Origin: an uncultured Bacteroidota bacterium
GTDB taxonomy: Bacteria; Bacteroidota; Bacteroidia; UBA7662
DNA length: 31,610 nucleotides
Assembly: GCA_903856555.1 (NCBI GenBank)
Contig: CAIOCC010000013.1
Location: forward strand, 1-31,610
Direction of reading: 5' to 3'
This document shows, in pieces, positions 15,510 through 23,803 of the stretch; the first letter of the stretch is position 1, and each line of letters begins with the position of its first letter. The translations under genes were made by a program, and so were the position numbers. Below the pieces are notes generated by a model. The model did not search any database. It worked only from the letters and a program-made list of their open reading frames with translations, and was not told the origin of the DNA.

Positions 15510-16694
15510 TTACATTCCTGAGCCCATCATGGCCTCCATGCTGGTCCAGGGCAAGCCGAATTTTTCACCCAGATAACGCTGGGTCAAGAGACCTTGGTGG
15601 CAATAAACGCCCGCCCGCAGTCCAGGCTCCAACCACAAACAGGTCTCCATTCCCCCCCGTTGCCCGGCTTCCAAAAGGATGGGGGTCATAATATTGCTGA
15701 GCGACTCCGAAGCGGTCTGCGAAACCCGGGATGGAATATTGGGCACCCCGTAGTGAATCACTCCAAATTGCTCAAAAACAGGACGGGTATGGTTGGTGAG
15801 CCTGGAGGTCTCAAAACAACCGCCGTGGTCAATACTTACATCGACAATCACCGAACCTGTTTTCATGCCCCGCACCATGTCTTCGGTCACCACCATGGGG
15901 GTGCGACCGTTGCGAGCGCCCATCGCCCCCACGGCGACATCGGCCATGGCCAGTTGCTCAGCCAACAAGCGGGGGTGTAGCACCGAGGTGTACACCGGGC
16001 GGCCTACCAGAGCCTGCAAGCGACGGAGCCTCCGCAGGGAATTATCAAAAACCACCACCTCACTCCCCAATCCAAGGGCCGCACGGGTGGCTTGCTCCGC
16101 AACGGTACCGGCTCCCAAAATCAGAACACGGGTGGGGGGAACCCCGCTGACCGAACCCAACAAACGACCCCGACCTTGGTATTGATTGCTCATGTATTCC
16201 GAAGCAATCAAAATCGCCATCGTTCCCGCAATTTCACTCATGGAACGGACCACCGGCAGGTAACCACTGCGATCGGTCAGATGTTCGTAGGCAATCCCTG
16301 TGATACGACGAGAGACTGTTTCTTTGAGGTCAGCAGCACCCAATCCAGGTAAATGCAAAGCCGAAAAAACCGTTTGCCCAGAACGCAAATACCCTAGCTC
16401 CTCGGTAGGCACCGGACCCACCTTGACCACCACCGGACACGCATAGATTTCGGCCGGTCCATCGGCCAATTGAGCCCCTGCCTCGGCGTAATCCTGATCG
16501 CTAAAAAAACTAGGGACGCCGGCATCCCGCTCGACAACCACCTGGTGACCGTTATGAACCAACAAAGCAACCCCCTGAGGCGTAATGGCCACCCTGTTCT
16601 CCTGAAATCCTCGTTCACAGGGTATCCCAACGCGCAGGTTCACCTGCCGAGTGGAGGTTGCAACGGGAGCAAGGAGGGTATCGGGGGTATTCAT
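15510..16694 (-). CDS. ald: Alanine dehydrogenase
   Basis: This enzyme oxidatively deaminates L-alanine to pyruvate and ammonia with NAD, or works in reverse. The 394-residue protein has the N-terminal substrate domain with RVGIPCERGFQENRVAITPQGV, the lysine-containing VVVKVGPVPTEEL and the histidine-containing FSALHLPGLG. The NAD fold has TRVLILGAGTVAEQATRAALGLG, then VGAMGARNGRTPMVVTEDMV and SVIVDVSIDHGGCFETSR. The related transhydrogenase alpha subunit is excluded by the alanine dehydrogenase-like layout and the lack of a membrane part. The chosen ATG at 16694 leaves a 19-base gap after tsaE; an in-frame GTG at 16733 would overlap tsaE. It is the last gene of the ATP synthase run, and I see no hairpin terminator after it. 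Confidence 0.92.
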   Translation of the reverse strand: MNTPDTLLAPVATSTRQVNLRVGIPCERGFQENRVAITPQGVALLVHNGHQVVVERDAGVPSFFSDQDYAEAGAQLADGPAEIYACPVVVKVGPVPTEELGYLRSGQTVFSALHLPGLGAADLKETVSRRITGIAYEHLTDRSGYLPVVRSMSEIAGTMAILIASEYMSNQYQGRGRLLGSVSGVPPTRVLILGAGTVAEQATRAALGLGSEVVVFDNSLRRLRRLQALVGRPVYTSVLHPRLLAEQLAMADVAVGAMGARNGRTPMVVTEDMVRGMKTGSVIVDVSIDHGGCFETSRLTNHTRPVFEQFGVIHYGVPNIPSRVSQTASESLSNIMTPILLEAGQRGGMETCLWLEPGLRAGVYCHQGLLTQRYLGEKFGLPWTSMEAMMGSGM

Positions 16695-16713
16695 GGTCGT
16701 AACGAATTTAGGG

Positions 16714-17208
16714 TCAAAGCGGGTCAAGCCCATCCACCCAGGTCAGGCGTCGCTGATGGGGGACTTCAGCGGGATCGATGCCAGTACCCCGCAGATCCGT
16801 TGCCTGAACCAGCGATTCCAGCTTATAAAAAAGAGTTGATGCAGGCAAATAAGGTCCTGCTCGTTCCGGCCATTCCAGCCATACCCAGTCGGCCCGGTCC
16901 AATAAGTGCTCCGGGTCCAAGTCCAACCATTCCTCCGGTCCCCGCAGACGATCGAGGTCGGCATGGATAACAACCTTGCCATGGTCGGTGCGATACTCCT
17001 GCATCAAAGCATAGGTTGGGGAGGTCGGCAATGGATCGCAACCGAGGCAGGAGCCCATGGCGCGGAACAACGTGGTTTTGCCCGCACCCATTCCACCAAT
17101 CAAGGCCAAAACGATCGGTCCAGAACCAGTCTGATGACGGTGGGCGTGATCCAACAAAGCCTGTGCAGTCCCATCCAAATCGGAGAGACCAAAGACTTTA
17201 TCTAACAT
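16714..17208 (-). CDS. tsaE: tRNA threonylcarbamoyladenosine biosynthesis ATPase TsaE
   Basis: TsaE is the ATPase that works with TsaB and TsaD to build the t6A modification at position 37 of ANN-reading tRNAs. The 164-residue protein has the P-loop GGMGAGKTT at 38-46, followed by the family phrases SPTYALMQEY and HADLDRLRGPEEW, and WLEWPER near residue 110. The extra C-terminal 45 residues, ending in RRLTWVDGLDPL, are somewhat long but not exceptional. It lies 53 bases after atpG and 19 before ald, so it is probably in the same transcript. TsaB and TsaD are not in the window. Confidence 0.93.
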   Translation of the reverse strand: MLDKVFGLSDLDGTAQALLDHAHRHQTGSGPIVLALIGGMGAGKTTLFRAMGSCLGCDPLPTSPTYALMQEYRTDHGKVVIHADLDRLRGPEEWLDLDPEHLLDRADWVWLEWPERAGPYLPASTLFYKLESLVQATDLRGTGIDPAEVPHQRRLTWVDGLDPL

Positions 17209-17261
17209 AACAACATGTGGGATAACCTACCGTCCACCGCGCAGGCCACGGGTCCAGTAGA

Positions 17262-18158
17262 TCAACCGGCCAGGGCCGCTGCCCCGCCAACAATCTCGGT
17301 AATTTCGGTGGTAATGGCCGCTTGTCGGGCTCGGTTGTATTGAAGCCTCAATTCCCGTAACAAATCCCCCGCATTCTCGGTGGCCTTGTCCATCGCTGTC
17401 ATGCGGGCACCGTGCTCCGATGCCTGGGTGTCCAACATGGCTTTGTGCAAATCAATGGCCAGCGAAAACGGTAACAAATCCTGAACGATCTGTTCACGGC
17501 CGGGTTCGTACAAATAATCAGCGGCCCCTTGGCCGGCGCCGGCGCCTGATGAGGATGAGGATGCGCTTGGGGATTCGGCCTGCAAGGGCAACCAGGGCAT
17601 CACCCGAAAATACTGAACCACTGGGTTTTTGAATTCGCTGTAAACCACTACGACCTGATCGTATTCTCCCTGAACAAAGGCTTTGCTAAGCTGGTCAGCC
17701 ATCTCGGCGGTGGCCTGATAACGGATTTTGAGCATCAAATCCTTGAATCGCAAGTCCTGGGGCAAGCCGGAACGCTTGAAGAAATCGACCCCCTTGCGAC
17801 CTACCGGAATCAGGGTTGCTTGTTGGTCGGCCGGTAAATCTTGGATGAATCGGCGGGCTGTTTTGATGAGATTGCTGTTAAAACCACCACACAAACCTTT
17901 ATCCGATGTTAGCAAAACAACGCCCACACGTTTGATCTCCCGGACCGAGGTCAATGGCATCTCTGCCGCAGATCCTTCGAGCCCCGAAACCAAACGCCCG
18001 ACCATGTTTTGCAACCCCTCGGCATAGGGACGAATTTGCTGAATTGCGCCTTGGGCCCTCCGCAGTTTGGAGGCCGAAACCATTTTCATGGCTTTGGTGA
18101 TCTGTTGTGTTGAAACAACCGAGGCGATTCGGACCCTGACTTCTTTGAGATTGGCCAT
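17262..18158 (-). CDS. atpG: ATP synthase F1 subunit gamma
   Basis: This is the central rotor shaft of F1. The 298-residue protein has the conserved start ANLKEVRVRIASVVSTQQITKAMKMVSASKLRRAQ and the conserved end MTAMDKATENAGDLLRELRLQYNRARQAAITTEITEIVGGAAALAG, which form the coiled-coil axle. In between is a GLCGGFNSNL motif near residue 90. A low-complexity stretch near residues 198-212 (SPSASSSSSGAGAGQG) lies in the globular part, where gamma subunits vary in length. It follows atpA by 21 bases. Confidence 0.97.
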   Translation of the reverse strand: MANLKEVRVRIASVVSTQQITKAMKMVSASKLRRAQGAIQQIRPYAEGLQNMVGRLVSGLEGSAAEMPLTSVREIKRVGVVLLTSDKGLCGGFNSNLIKTARRFIQDLPADQQATLIPVGRKGVDFFKRSGLPQDLRFKDLMLKIRYQATAEMADQLSKAFVQGEYDQVVVVYSEFKNPVVQYFRVMPWLPLQAESPSASSSSSGAGAGQGAADYLYEPGREQIVQDLLPFSLAIDLHKAMLDTQASEHGARMTAMDKATENAGDLLRELRLQYNRARQAAITTEITEIVGGAAALAG

Positions 18159-18179
18159 TGGTGGTTGTGATTACCGTTC

Positions 18180-19760
18180 TTAGGCTTTGTATCGGGCGAC
18201 TAACTGCTTGGCCGTGGCCGACAGAACATCGGTCAGACTATCATCGAATTTACCGGCTTTGAGGGCCTCCAGAACCTGGGGGTGATTGGCCCGCATGGTG
18301 GCCAGAAAATCAGCCTCAAATTCCCGAACCTTGGCCATGGGCACATCCATCAATAGGCCTTTGGTTCCCAAGTAAATAATAGCAATCTGATCCTCCACCC
18401 GGAAAGGCGAGTATTGCGGTTGCTTGAGGATCTCAACGTTTCGGGCTCCTTTGTCCAAAACAGCCTTGGTAGAGGCGTCCAGATCGGATCCAAATTTGGA
18501 GAAGGCCTCCAATTCCCGGTACTGCGCCTGGTCCAGCTTGAGGGTACCGGCCACTTTCTTCATGGACTTGATTTGAGCGTTACCCCCTACCCTGGACACC
18601 GAAATACCCACGTTAATGGCGGGACGGACACCGGAATTGAAGAGATTGGACTCCAAGAAAATCTGTCCATCGGTGATCGAAATCACGTTGGTAGGAATAT
18701 AGGCCGATACGTCACCCGCTTGGGTTTCAATGATAGGAAGGGCCGTTAATGAGCCACCGCCTTTGACCTTGCCTTTGAGTGACTCGGGCAAATCATTCAT
18801 CTTTGCGATAATCTCATCGTTGTAATTCAACTTGCAGGCTCTCTCGAGAAGGCGGGAGTGCAAGTAAAAAACGTCCCCGGGATAAGCTTCGCGTCCGGGA
18901 GGGCGACGCAACAACAGCGATACTTCCCGATAGGCCACCGCTTGCTTGGACAAATCGTCGTAAACAATTAGGGCAGGATTTCCAAGGTCCCTGAAATACT
19001 CCCCAATCGCCGCTCCTGCCATGGGTGCATAGAACTGCAGGGGTGCAGGGTCCGAAGCAAAGGCCGCTACCACAATGGTATAAGGCATGGCTCCGTTGTC
19101 TTCGAGGGTCTTGACGATGTTGGCTACGGTCGAGGCTTTTTGACCCACCGCAACATAAATACAATAAACCGGCTTGCCGGCTTCGTAAAATTCCTTTTGG
19201 TTGATAATGGTATCAATCGCAATCGCGGTTTTACCGGTTTGACGATCGCCAATAATCAACTCGCGCTGACCACGACCCACCGGAATCATGGAGTCAATGG
19301 CCTTGATACCGGTCTGCAACGGCTCGTGAACCGGCTGACGGAAAATCACACCGGGGGCTTTGCGCTCAATCGGCATCTCAAAGGTCTCCCCTTGCAGAGG
19401 TCCCTTGCCATCGATGGGTTGACCCAGGGTATTCACTACACGCCCCAACATTCCGTGACCAACTTTGATCGACGCAATCAGGCCGGTACGTTTGGCGGTA
19501 TCTCCTTCTTTGATTCCCTCGGAACCACCCAAAAGAACCGCGCCCACATTGTCTTCTTCTAGGTTGAGGACGACCGCACGGGTTCCATTTCCGAATTCGA
19601 TCAATTCCCCGGCCTGAACACGGGTCAAACCATAGAGACGGGCAATTCCGTCACCCACTTGCAGAACCGTTCCGGTTTCTTCGAGTTGGGACTGGGACTG
19701 ATGACCTGCGAGTTGTTCCCGTAGGATGGCGGAAATTTCGTCCGGCTGTAAATGTGCCAT
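18180..19760 (-). CDS. atpA: ATP synthase F1 subunit alpha
   Basis: The 526-residue alpha subunit carries the non-catalytic nucleotide sites of F1. It has the Walker A motif GDRQTGKT at 171-178, with the glutamine typical of alpha rather than beta. It also has LIVYDDLSKQAVAYREVSLLLRRPPGREAYPGDVFYLHSRLLERA. The arginine finger region VRPAINVGISVSRVGGNAQIKSMK is intact. Length and ends are normal, and it starts three bases after atpH, so the two are tightly coupled. Confidence 0.98.
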   Translation of the reverse strand: MAHLQPDEISAILREQLAGHQSQSQLEETGTVLQVGDGIARLYGLTRVQAGELIEFGNGTRAVVLNLEEDNVGAVLLGGSEGIKEGDTAKRTGLIASIKVGHGMLGRVVNTLGQPIDGKGPLQGETFEMPIERKAPGVIFRQPVHEPLQTGIKAIDSMIPVGRGQRELIIGDRQTGKTAIAIDTIINQKEFYEAGKPVYCIYVAVGQKASTVANIVKTLEDNGAMPYTIVVAAFASDPAPLQFYAPMAGAAIGEYFRDLGNPALIVYDDLSKQAVAYREVSLLLRRPPGREAYPGDVFYLHSRLLERACKLNYNDEIIAKMNDLPESLKGKVKGGGSLTALPIIETQAGDVSAYIPTNVISITDGQIFLESNLFNSGVRPAINVGISVSRVGGNAQIKSMKKVAGTLKLDQAQYRELEAFSKFGSDLDASTKAVLDKGARNVEILKQPQYSPFRVEDQIAIIYLGTKGLLMDVPMAKVREFEADFLATMRANHPQVLEALKAGKFDDSLTDVLSATAKQLVARYKA

Positions 19761-19763
19761 AAT

Positions 19764-20321
19764 TTAAAATTTTTGGAGATAGGGGTTGTCGGAAAACTGC
19801 CGACGTAGTTCTTTCAAATCCCGGCGCAGCGATGCATCCACGCGGAGGTCCCCGCTTTGCATCACGTAACCACCCAAGAGGTCGGGATCCTGGGCGTAGG
19901 CAAATTCAACGCCGTTGCCCAAGGCGTTGCGCAATTGTTGTTCCAAGTCCTTTCGGTTGCCTTCATCCATGGCTTGGGCCGAAGTGACCCGAACCCGGAC
20001 GGTTCCTTTTTGTTGTTCAAACAACTCAACATAGGCTTGGGCCATCCCTCCGGTTTCGGCTTCGCGATGCTTACGCACCACCAATTCCAAAAAGGACATG
20101 GTCAGGGAATCAAAAGACCCGGCGAACAAGGCGCCCAGGATACGATTTTTGGCGTCAGCCTTGATGAGTGGCGAACGAAACATGCGGTCCAAATCCCGAT
20201 TGCTGCGTACAGCCCCTGCCAAATCCTTCATGTTTTGGTAAACCTGATCGGCGCAGCCCCGCTCGGTGGCCAAGCGAAGCAACGAAACAGCGTATCGTTT
20301 AGCAATGCGTGGGTTGTTCAT
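19764..20321 (-). CDS. atpH: ATP synthase F1 subunit delta
   Basis: This 185-residue delta (OSCP-like) subunit joins the F1 head to the peripheral b stalk. It begins NNPRIAKRYAVSLLRLATERG, the usual delta N-terminus. FLELVVRKHREAETGGMAQAYVELFEQQKG follows in the middle, and the family end signature is recognisable as GGYVMQSGDLRVDASLRRDLKELRRQF. Divergence between species is normal for this subunit, and its place between atpF and atpA confirms the call. Confidence 0.95.
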   Translation of the reverse strand: MNNPRIAKRYAVSLLRLATERGCADQVYQNMKDLAGAVRSNRDLDRMFRSPLIKADAKNRILGALFAGSFDSLTMSFLELVVRKHREAETGGMAQAYVELFEQQKGTVRVRVTSAQAMDEGNRKDLEQQLRNALGNGVEFAYAQDPDLLGGYVMQSGDLRVDASLRRDLKELRRQFSDNPYLQKF

Positions 20322-20370
20322 TCAGCGGGATGGTTTAGGGGGTTTCAGCGAGGGTTGGCTAGTGTTGCGA

Positions 20371-20871
20371 TTAGCGGGCGGGGATGTGGAGTTCTCGAAG
20401 TTGCTGTTGCAAGTAGGCCTCTTGGGCCTCGTCCTTTTGAAGTTCCTTGCGCAACAGCTTTTCGGCAACGTCCACCGACAATGCAGCGACCAGGTTTCGA
20501 ACCTCCGTCAAGGTAGCCTTGCGTTCGTTTTCGATATCCTGACGAGCGAGGTCCAAAAGGCGCTTGCCTTCTTCTTCGGCTTTGGTCCTGGCCTCGGAGA
20601 GCAGGTGATCCCTGGTCTTCTTGGCTTCGGTCAATAACTGATCGCGTTCGGCACGGGCCTGGGCCATCAATTGTTCGTTATCAGCCTGCAAACGCACCAT
20701 GGCGTCGCGGGCTTCTTTGGCTGCATCGAGGGCCTGTCTGATTTGGGCATCCCTTTCGTTGACTGAATCCAAAATCGGTTTCCACGCAAACTTGCGGAGA
20801 ACCAGCAAAAGGAGCAAAAACGATAAGGCAGGCCAGACCAGCAGACCCAGTTGAGGGGTTACCAAGTCCAT
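20371..20871 (-). CDS. atpF: ATP synthase Fo subunit b
   Basis: This 166-residue subunit forms the peripheral stalk. An N-terminal membrane segment (LGLLVWPALSFLLLLLVLRKFAW, about residues 8-30) is followed by a long charged helix rich in Ala, Arg, Glu and Lys, expected to form a coiled-coil dimer. The end (LRKELQKDEAQEAYLQQQLRELHI) should contact delta. Its start is backed by a full Shine-Dalgarno sequence, which is rare in this window. Confidence 0.96.
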   Translation of the reverse strand: MDLVTPQLGLLVWPALSFLLLLLVLRKFAWKPILDSVNERDAQIRQALDAAKEARDAMVRLQADNEQLMAQARAERDQLLTEAKKTRDHLLSEARTKAEEEGKRLLDLARQDIENERKATLTEVRNLVAALSVDVAEKLLRKELQKDEAQEAYLQQQLRELHIPAR

Positions 20872-20875
20872 GGAG

Positions 20876-20883
20876 ACCTCCTT
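20876..20883 (-). promoter_or_regulatory. Strong Shine-Dalgarno sequence for atpF
   Basis: The minus strand reads TAAGGAGGTCTCCATG across the atpE stop and the atpF start. AAGGAGGT is a full anti-SD match, with GGAGG ending five bases before the ATG. The atpE stop TAA shares bases with it. The atpB, atpE, atpH, atpA and atpG starts show nothing comparable. Confidence 0.75.
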
Positions 20884-21094
20884 AGGCTACCAGCAGGGCA
20901 ACAACCACCGCGAACAAGGCAACCCCTTCGATAAGGGCCGCGGCAATGATCATGGCAGTCTGAATTTTGGGGGCTGCTTCGGGCTGACGAGCAATGGCTT
21001 CGGTGGCTGAACCGCCGATGCGGCCAATACCCATGCCAGCGCCCATGGCGGCGAGTCCTGCTCCAATAGCGGCGAGTCCTGTAATCGTTGTCAT
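20882..21094 (-). CDS. atpE: ATP synthase Fo subunit c
   Basis: This 70-residue hairpin of two membrane helices forms the rotor ring. It has the Gly/Ala-rich first helix (GAGLAAMGAGMGIGRIGG), the polar loop ARQPEA at 35-40 and the ion-binding Glu56 in AALIEGVALF. The sodium-type features (Gln in helix 1 and Glu followed by Ser or Thr in helix 2) are absent: Ile stands at the Gln position and Gly follows the Glu. A proton-coupled enzyme is therefore expected. The frame is open upstream to 21271, inside atpB, but the family N-terminus is at this ATG. Confidence 0.97.
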   Translation of the reverse strand: MTTITGLAAIGAGLAAMGAGMGIGRIGGSATEAIARQPEAAPKIQTAMIIAAALIEGVALFAVVVALLVA

Positions 21095-21146
21095 AACTTT
21101 GAATTTAGGTTGTTGAGGTTTTGGTTGGTTTTGGAATTCGGTCAAA

Positions 21147-22250
21147 TCAATGGTGATCGTTGGCTTCGGGTTCGGCAGTTGCCAAACCGATAAACAAGGC
21201 GCTGAGAAGGGTAAAAACGTAGGCTTGCAATACCGCCACCAGCATTTCAAGGCACTCCATAAAAAGCACAAAAGCCAGAGAAACAGGAGCCATGGCCATG
21301 CTTTTGAAAATAAAAATCAAGGAAATCAAGCTGAGAATGATAATGTGACCAGCGGTAATGTTAGCGAACAGACGAATGGTCAACGCAATAGGTTTGGAGA
21401 TAATACCCACCAATTCAACCGGCACCATGATGGGGTACAACCAAAGGGGCACGTGGGGTTTGAAAATATGACCCCAATAATGCTTGTTACCGCTCCAATT
21501 GGTGATGAACATCGTAAAAACGGCGAGCACCAGAGATACAGCAATATTGCCGGTCAAATTGGCCCCCGTCGGAAGCAAGCCCAACAAATTGTTAATCCAA
21601 ATAAAGAAAAATGCGGTTAACAAATACGGCATGTAGCGTTGATAGCGATGCTCGCCAATGTTGGGCCGAGCGATATCATCCCTCACAAAGAGGATAATCG
21701 GCTCCAGAAAGCGAGCCAATCCACCGGGAAGACGTTGATCGGAGCGGGCATAGGAGCGGGCGACGGATCCAAAGATCCATACCAGCAGGACAACGCTCAA
21801 AAGCATGGAGGCCACATTCTTTGTTATCGAAAAATCAAGAACTCGAAGTCCAGAGGCCTCCGTGATGTGACCGTGCTCGTCCATTTGGAAGGTGAGACCC
21901 TTGGAAACAGGGCGAGCATGGCCATGTTCAAAGGCCGATGACATCATGGTGTGAAGGGCGCCTTGGCACCACAGAAGGACTGGCAGAGGAATAGAAACCG
22001 GATGAACAACGCCCTCTGCATCGACGTGATCGTACAAATGCCAATCGTGGGCGTCGGCAATATGATGCAAAATGACTTTGGAGGGGTCAAAAGCCTCTTC
22101 CGCTGCGGTATCCGCCGAGGCATGTTCGGTGTCGTTGTGGGGTGCCGAAGGGGTGCCGGCCCAAGCAAGGCGAGGAGCCGCCGACAACAACCACAGGCCC
22201 AGAATGGTCAGGCACAGGGAAAAGCCGCGGACTACAAAACAATGACGCAT
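21147..22250 (-). CDS. atpB: ATP synthase Fo subunit a
   Basis: This is the membrane stator that forms the ion half-channels. The 367-residue protein is long because of an N-terminal signal-peptide-like segment (GFSLCLTILGLWLLSAAPRLAWAG) and a His/Asp-rich periplasmic part (ILHHIADAHDWHLYDHVDAEG), both common in Bacteroidota AtpB. The core has FVRDDIARPNIGEHRYQRYMPYLLTAFFFIWINNLLGLLP and the essential arginine at about residue 293 in ALTIRLFANITAGHIIILSL. It ends with VAVLQAYVFTLLSALFIGLATAE. I chose the ATG at 22250; an in-frame TTG at 22289 would add 13 residues before the signal segment. Confidence 0.96.
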   Translation of the reverse strand: MRHCFVVRGFSLCLTILGLWLLSAAPRLAWAGTPSAPHNDTEHASADTAAEEAFDPSKVILHHIADAHDWHLYDHVDAEGVVHPVSIPLPVLLWCQGALHTMMSSAFEHGHARPVSKGLTFQMDEHGHITEASGLRVLDFSITKNVASMLLSVVLLVWIFGSVARSYARSDQRLPGGLARFLEPIILFVRDDIARPNIGEHRYQRYMPYLLTAFFFIWINNLLGLLPTGANLTGNIAVSLVLAVFTMFITNWSGNKHYWGHIFKPHVPLWLYPIMVPVELVGIISKPIALTIRLFANITAGHIIILSLISLIFIFKSMAMAPVSLAFVLFMECLEMLVAVLQAYVFTLLSALFIGLATAEPEANDHH

Positions 22251-22307
22251 GGAGTATGGTGCAATAAAGGGCCTTTGGGCATGATTCAAGGCCGATTTGA
22301 CCCGATT

Positions 22308-22688
22308 TCAATGCGGGCGCAAGATAGAGACCAAGGCCCGATTTACAAAAGCCAAATCAAGGAGAATCAGGGCAACAAAAACAAGGGCATCGGCTTTGGT
22401 TTCCAGAACCCCTAGCCATCGTGCCACCAAGACGGCCATTAGGTTCAAAAGCAAATGCAACAAGGGCAATGGAATCGCCCAGGCCTGGTTCGGCGTGCGG
22501 CGACGCGATACCACGTGGATGCAGAAGAAATAAAGGACCGTGACACCGCCCGACAAAAACCAAGACGTCCACCAAGCATGCAATCCAACCCCGCCAAGCA
22601 AGGTGACCAGCTTATAGGCGGCGGCTAGCAAGCCGTGCAGGGCCACAAATCCCAGAAACCAAGAAGCCAAAGGGGATAAACGAGCCAA
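22308..22688 (-). CDS. AtpI-like small membrane protein of the ATP synthase operon
   Basis: This 126-residue protein has four hydrophobic segments (about residues 8-30, 38-62, 72-90 and 98-118) and few charged residues. It has no motif I can name. Its position between atpZ and atpB, where many bacteria have atpI/uncI, and its four-span layout suggest the same role, assisting c-ring assembly or ion supply. The start is a TTG directly abutting the TGA of atpZ, so it is translated by reinitiation or not strongly. The assignment rests on context and topology. Confidence 0.7.
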   Translation of the reverse strand: MARLSPLASWFLGFVALHGLLAAAYKLVTLLGGVGLHAWWTSWFLSGGVTVLYFFCIHVVSRRRTPNQAWAIPLPLLHLLLNLMAVLVARWLGVLETKADALVFVALILLDLAFVNRALVSILRPH

Positions 22689-22889
22689 TCAACGGTCTTT
22701 GAGCCGGGAAAAAACCCCTGCAAACGCCAAAACTAGACCTACCAACAAGCCCAAAAGGGTCCAATATGGCCTGGAAGTCCCCTGACGACGGTCCATAACG
22801 GACCCCAACCAGGCCCCGACAGCGATGGGCAAGGCCATTTGAACGGCCAACCCCCCGTATCGAGCTAAACCCTCAAGCCGTTTTGGCAT
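22689..22889 (-). CDS. atpZ: AtpZ-like two-span membrane protein
   Basis: This 66-residue protein has two membrane helices. The first, YGGLAVQMALPIAVGAWLGSVMD, contains the GxWLGxxxD pattern typical of AtpZ/AtpI-family proteins. The second is WTLLGLLVGLVLAFAGVFSRL. AtpZ is thought to act with AtpI in assembling, or supplying magnesium or calcium to, the ATP synthase. I chose the ATG at 22889 (MPKRLEGLARYGG); further ATGs at 22895 and 22904 are in frame. It overlaps the bactofilin end by 17 bases. Confidence 0.85.
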   Translation of the reverse strand: MPKRLEGLARYGGLAVQMALPIAVGAWLGSVMDRRQGTSRPYWTLLGLLVGLVLAFAGVFSRLKDR

Positions 22890-23271
22890 GGGCATCCCCG
22901 GCATACACCGGACGCAAGGCCTGCATGGTGCAGCGTCCGGACAATTGGGCCCCTTCCTCAACCACCAACTTGGGAGCGGTGATGTCCCCGTTTACTTGGG
23001 CCGTAGCGGACAATAGAATGGACTCGGAGGCCTCAATGGGGCCGTTGACCTTGCCCAAGACATGCACATTCTGGCAACGAACCGGTCCGTGGATGGCGCC
23101 TTGGGCTCCAATGACCAAACGACCTTCGATGCGAACCTCCCCCTGGACGGTACCGTCAAGACGAAGGTCACCTTTGCAGGTCAAATTGCCTTCCAGGACA
23201 GCGCCTTCGGCCATCGCATTCATGACAACGCCGGTTGCACGGCCTAGTTTCAGCGGTAATTGCATGTTCAT
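22873..23271 (-). CDS. Bactofilin (polymer-forming cytoskeletal protein)
   Basis: This 132-residue protein is a bactofilin (DUF583): a short disordered N-terminus and then a right-handed beta-helix of repeated short strands. This can be seen in the periodic pattern GNLTCKGDLRLDGTVQGEVRIEGRLVIGAQGAIHGPVRCQNVHVLGKVNGPIEASE. Bactofilins polymerise without nucleotide on the inner face of the membrane and position cell-wall enzymes or shape cell regions. The C-terminal tail is short. Its upstream neighbour looks like the N-terminal part of an M23 peptidase, the enzyme class bactofilins often work with, which supports a morphogenetic role. Confidence 0.93.
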   Translation of the reverse strand: MNMQLPLKLGRATGVVMNAMAEGAVLEGNLTCKGDLRLDGTVQGEVRIEGRLVIGAQGAIHGPVRCQNVHVLGKVNGPIEASESILLSATAQVNGDITAPKLVVEEGAQLSGRCTMQALRPVYAGDAHAKTA

Positions 23272-23286
23272 TCAGCAAATTTAAGA

Positions 23287-23778
23287 TTAACGGCCGGCCT
23301 TTCGGTTGGCAAACTCCCTTTCAACCTCCAACCGGAGCAGCGAATCGGCCCAGCCATTGGGGTCCAAGAGGCTGTCGGGATGGTAATTCTGTCCCACGGT
23401 TGGTAAAGGCAGGTCTTGATAAAGCAATGAATCTTCCCCCAGCCACTCTCTTCTGAGGACGGACCATTGGCTGCGACTGGTTTGGAGAACCTCTTCAAGA
23501 GAGTCCAGCCGTCGGGTCTGCTCCACCACCTGTCGCTGCCAGTCCCGGTTGGCAGCACCTGGCATATACCCCCCCAAAGGAGTATAGAGCAACAATGCTC
23601 CAAAAAAGAGCCAACCCAGGACCAAAAAAGTGCTTAGGAGGACAAACCAGTTGAGCGGTCGCAGTCGAACGTTCACAATCGCATCCAATTCGCCTTCGGT
23701 CCGCACGATAATTCGGTAATCCAGGCGCATTTTTCGCCAAAAACGGAGGAAGCGGGGACCGAAACGGAGGAATTTCAT
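23287..23778 (-). CDS. M23 metallopeptidase-family N-terminal region without the peptidase domain
   Basis: This 163-residue protein has a basic N-terminus and YRIIVRTEGELDAIVNVRLRPLN. One membrane span follows (WFVLLSTFLVLGWLFFGALLLYTPL, about residues 44-68) and then GGYMPGAAN. Next is a coiled-coil-like stretch (RQVVEQTRRLDSLEEVLQTSRSQWSVLRREW). This order matches the N-terminal half of Bacteroidota M23 peptidases that accompany bactofilins. The C-terminal LytM domain with its HxH and Hx3D zinc ligands is missing. The frame ends in a clean stop 15 bases before the bactofilin ATG, with no peptidase remnant in between. It may act as a scaffold or an activator. Family assignment is from pattern memory and moderately sure. 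Confidence 0.72.
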   Translation of the reverse strand: MKFLRFGPRFLRFWRKMRLDYRIIVRTEGELDAIVNVRLRPLNWFVLLSTFLVLGWLFFGALLLYTPLGGYMPGAANRDWQRQVVEQTRRLDSLEEVLQTSRSQWSVLRREWLGEDSLLYQDLPLPTVGQNYHPDSLLDPNGWADSLLRLEVEREFANRKAGR

Positions 23779-23803
23779 GAGCTTGGCCGCAATTTATAAC
23801 TTT

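Noticed and set aside
20882..21094. Possible sodium-coupled c-ring
   Set aside because: The helix 1 glutamine and the Ser/Thr after the binding glutamate that mark sodium c subunits are absent (Ile and Gly instead), so proton coupling is more likely.
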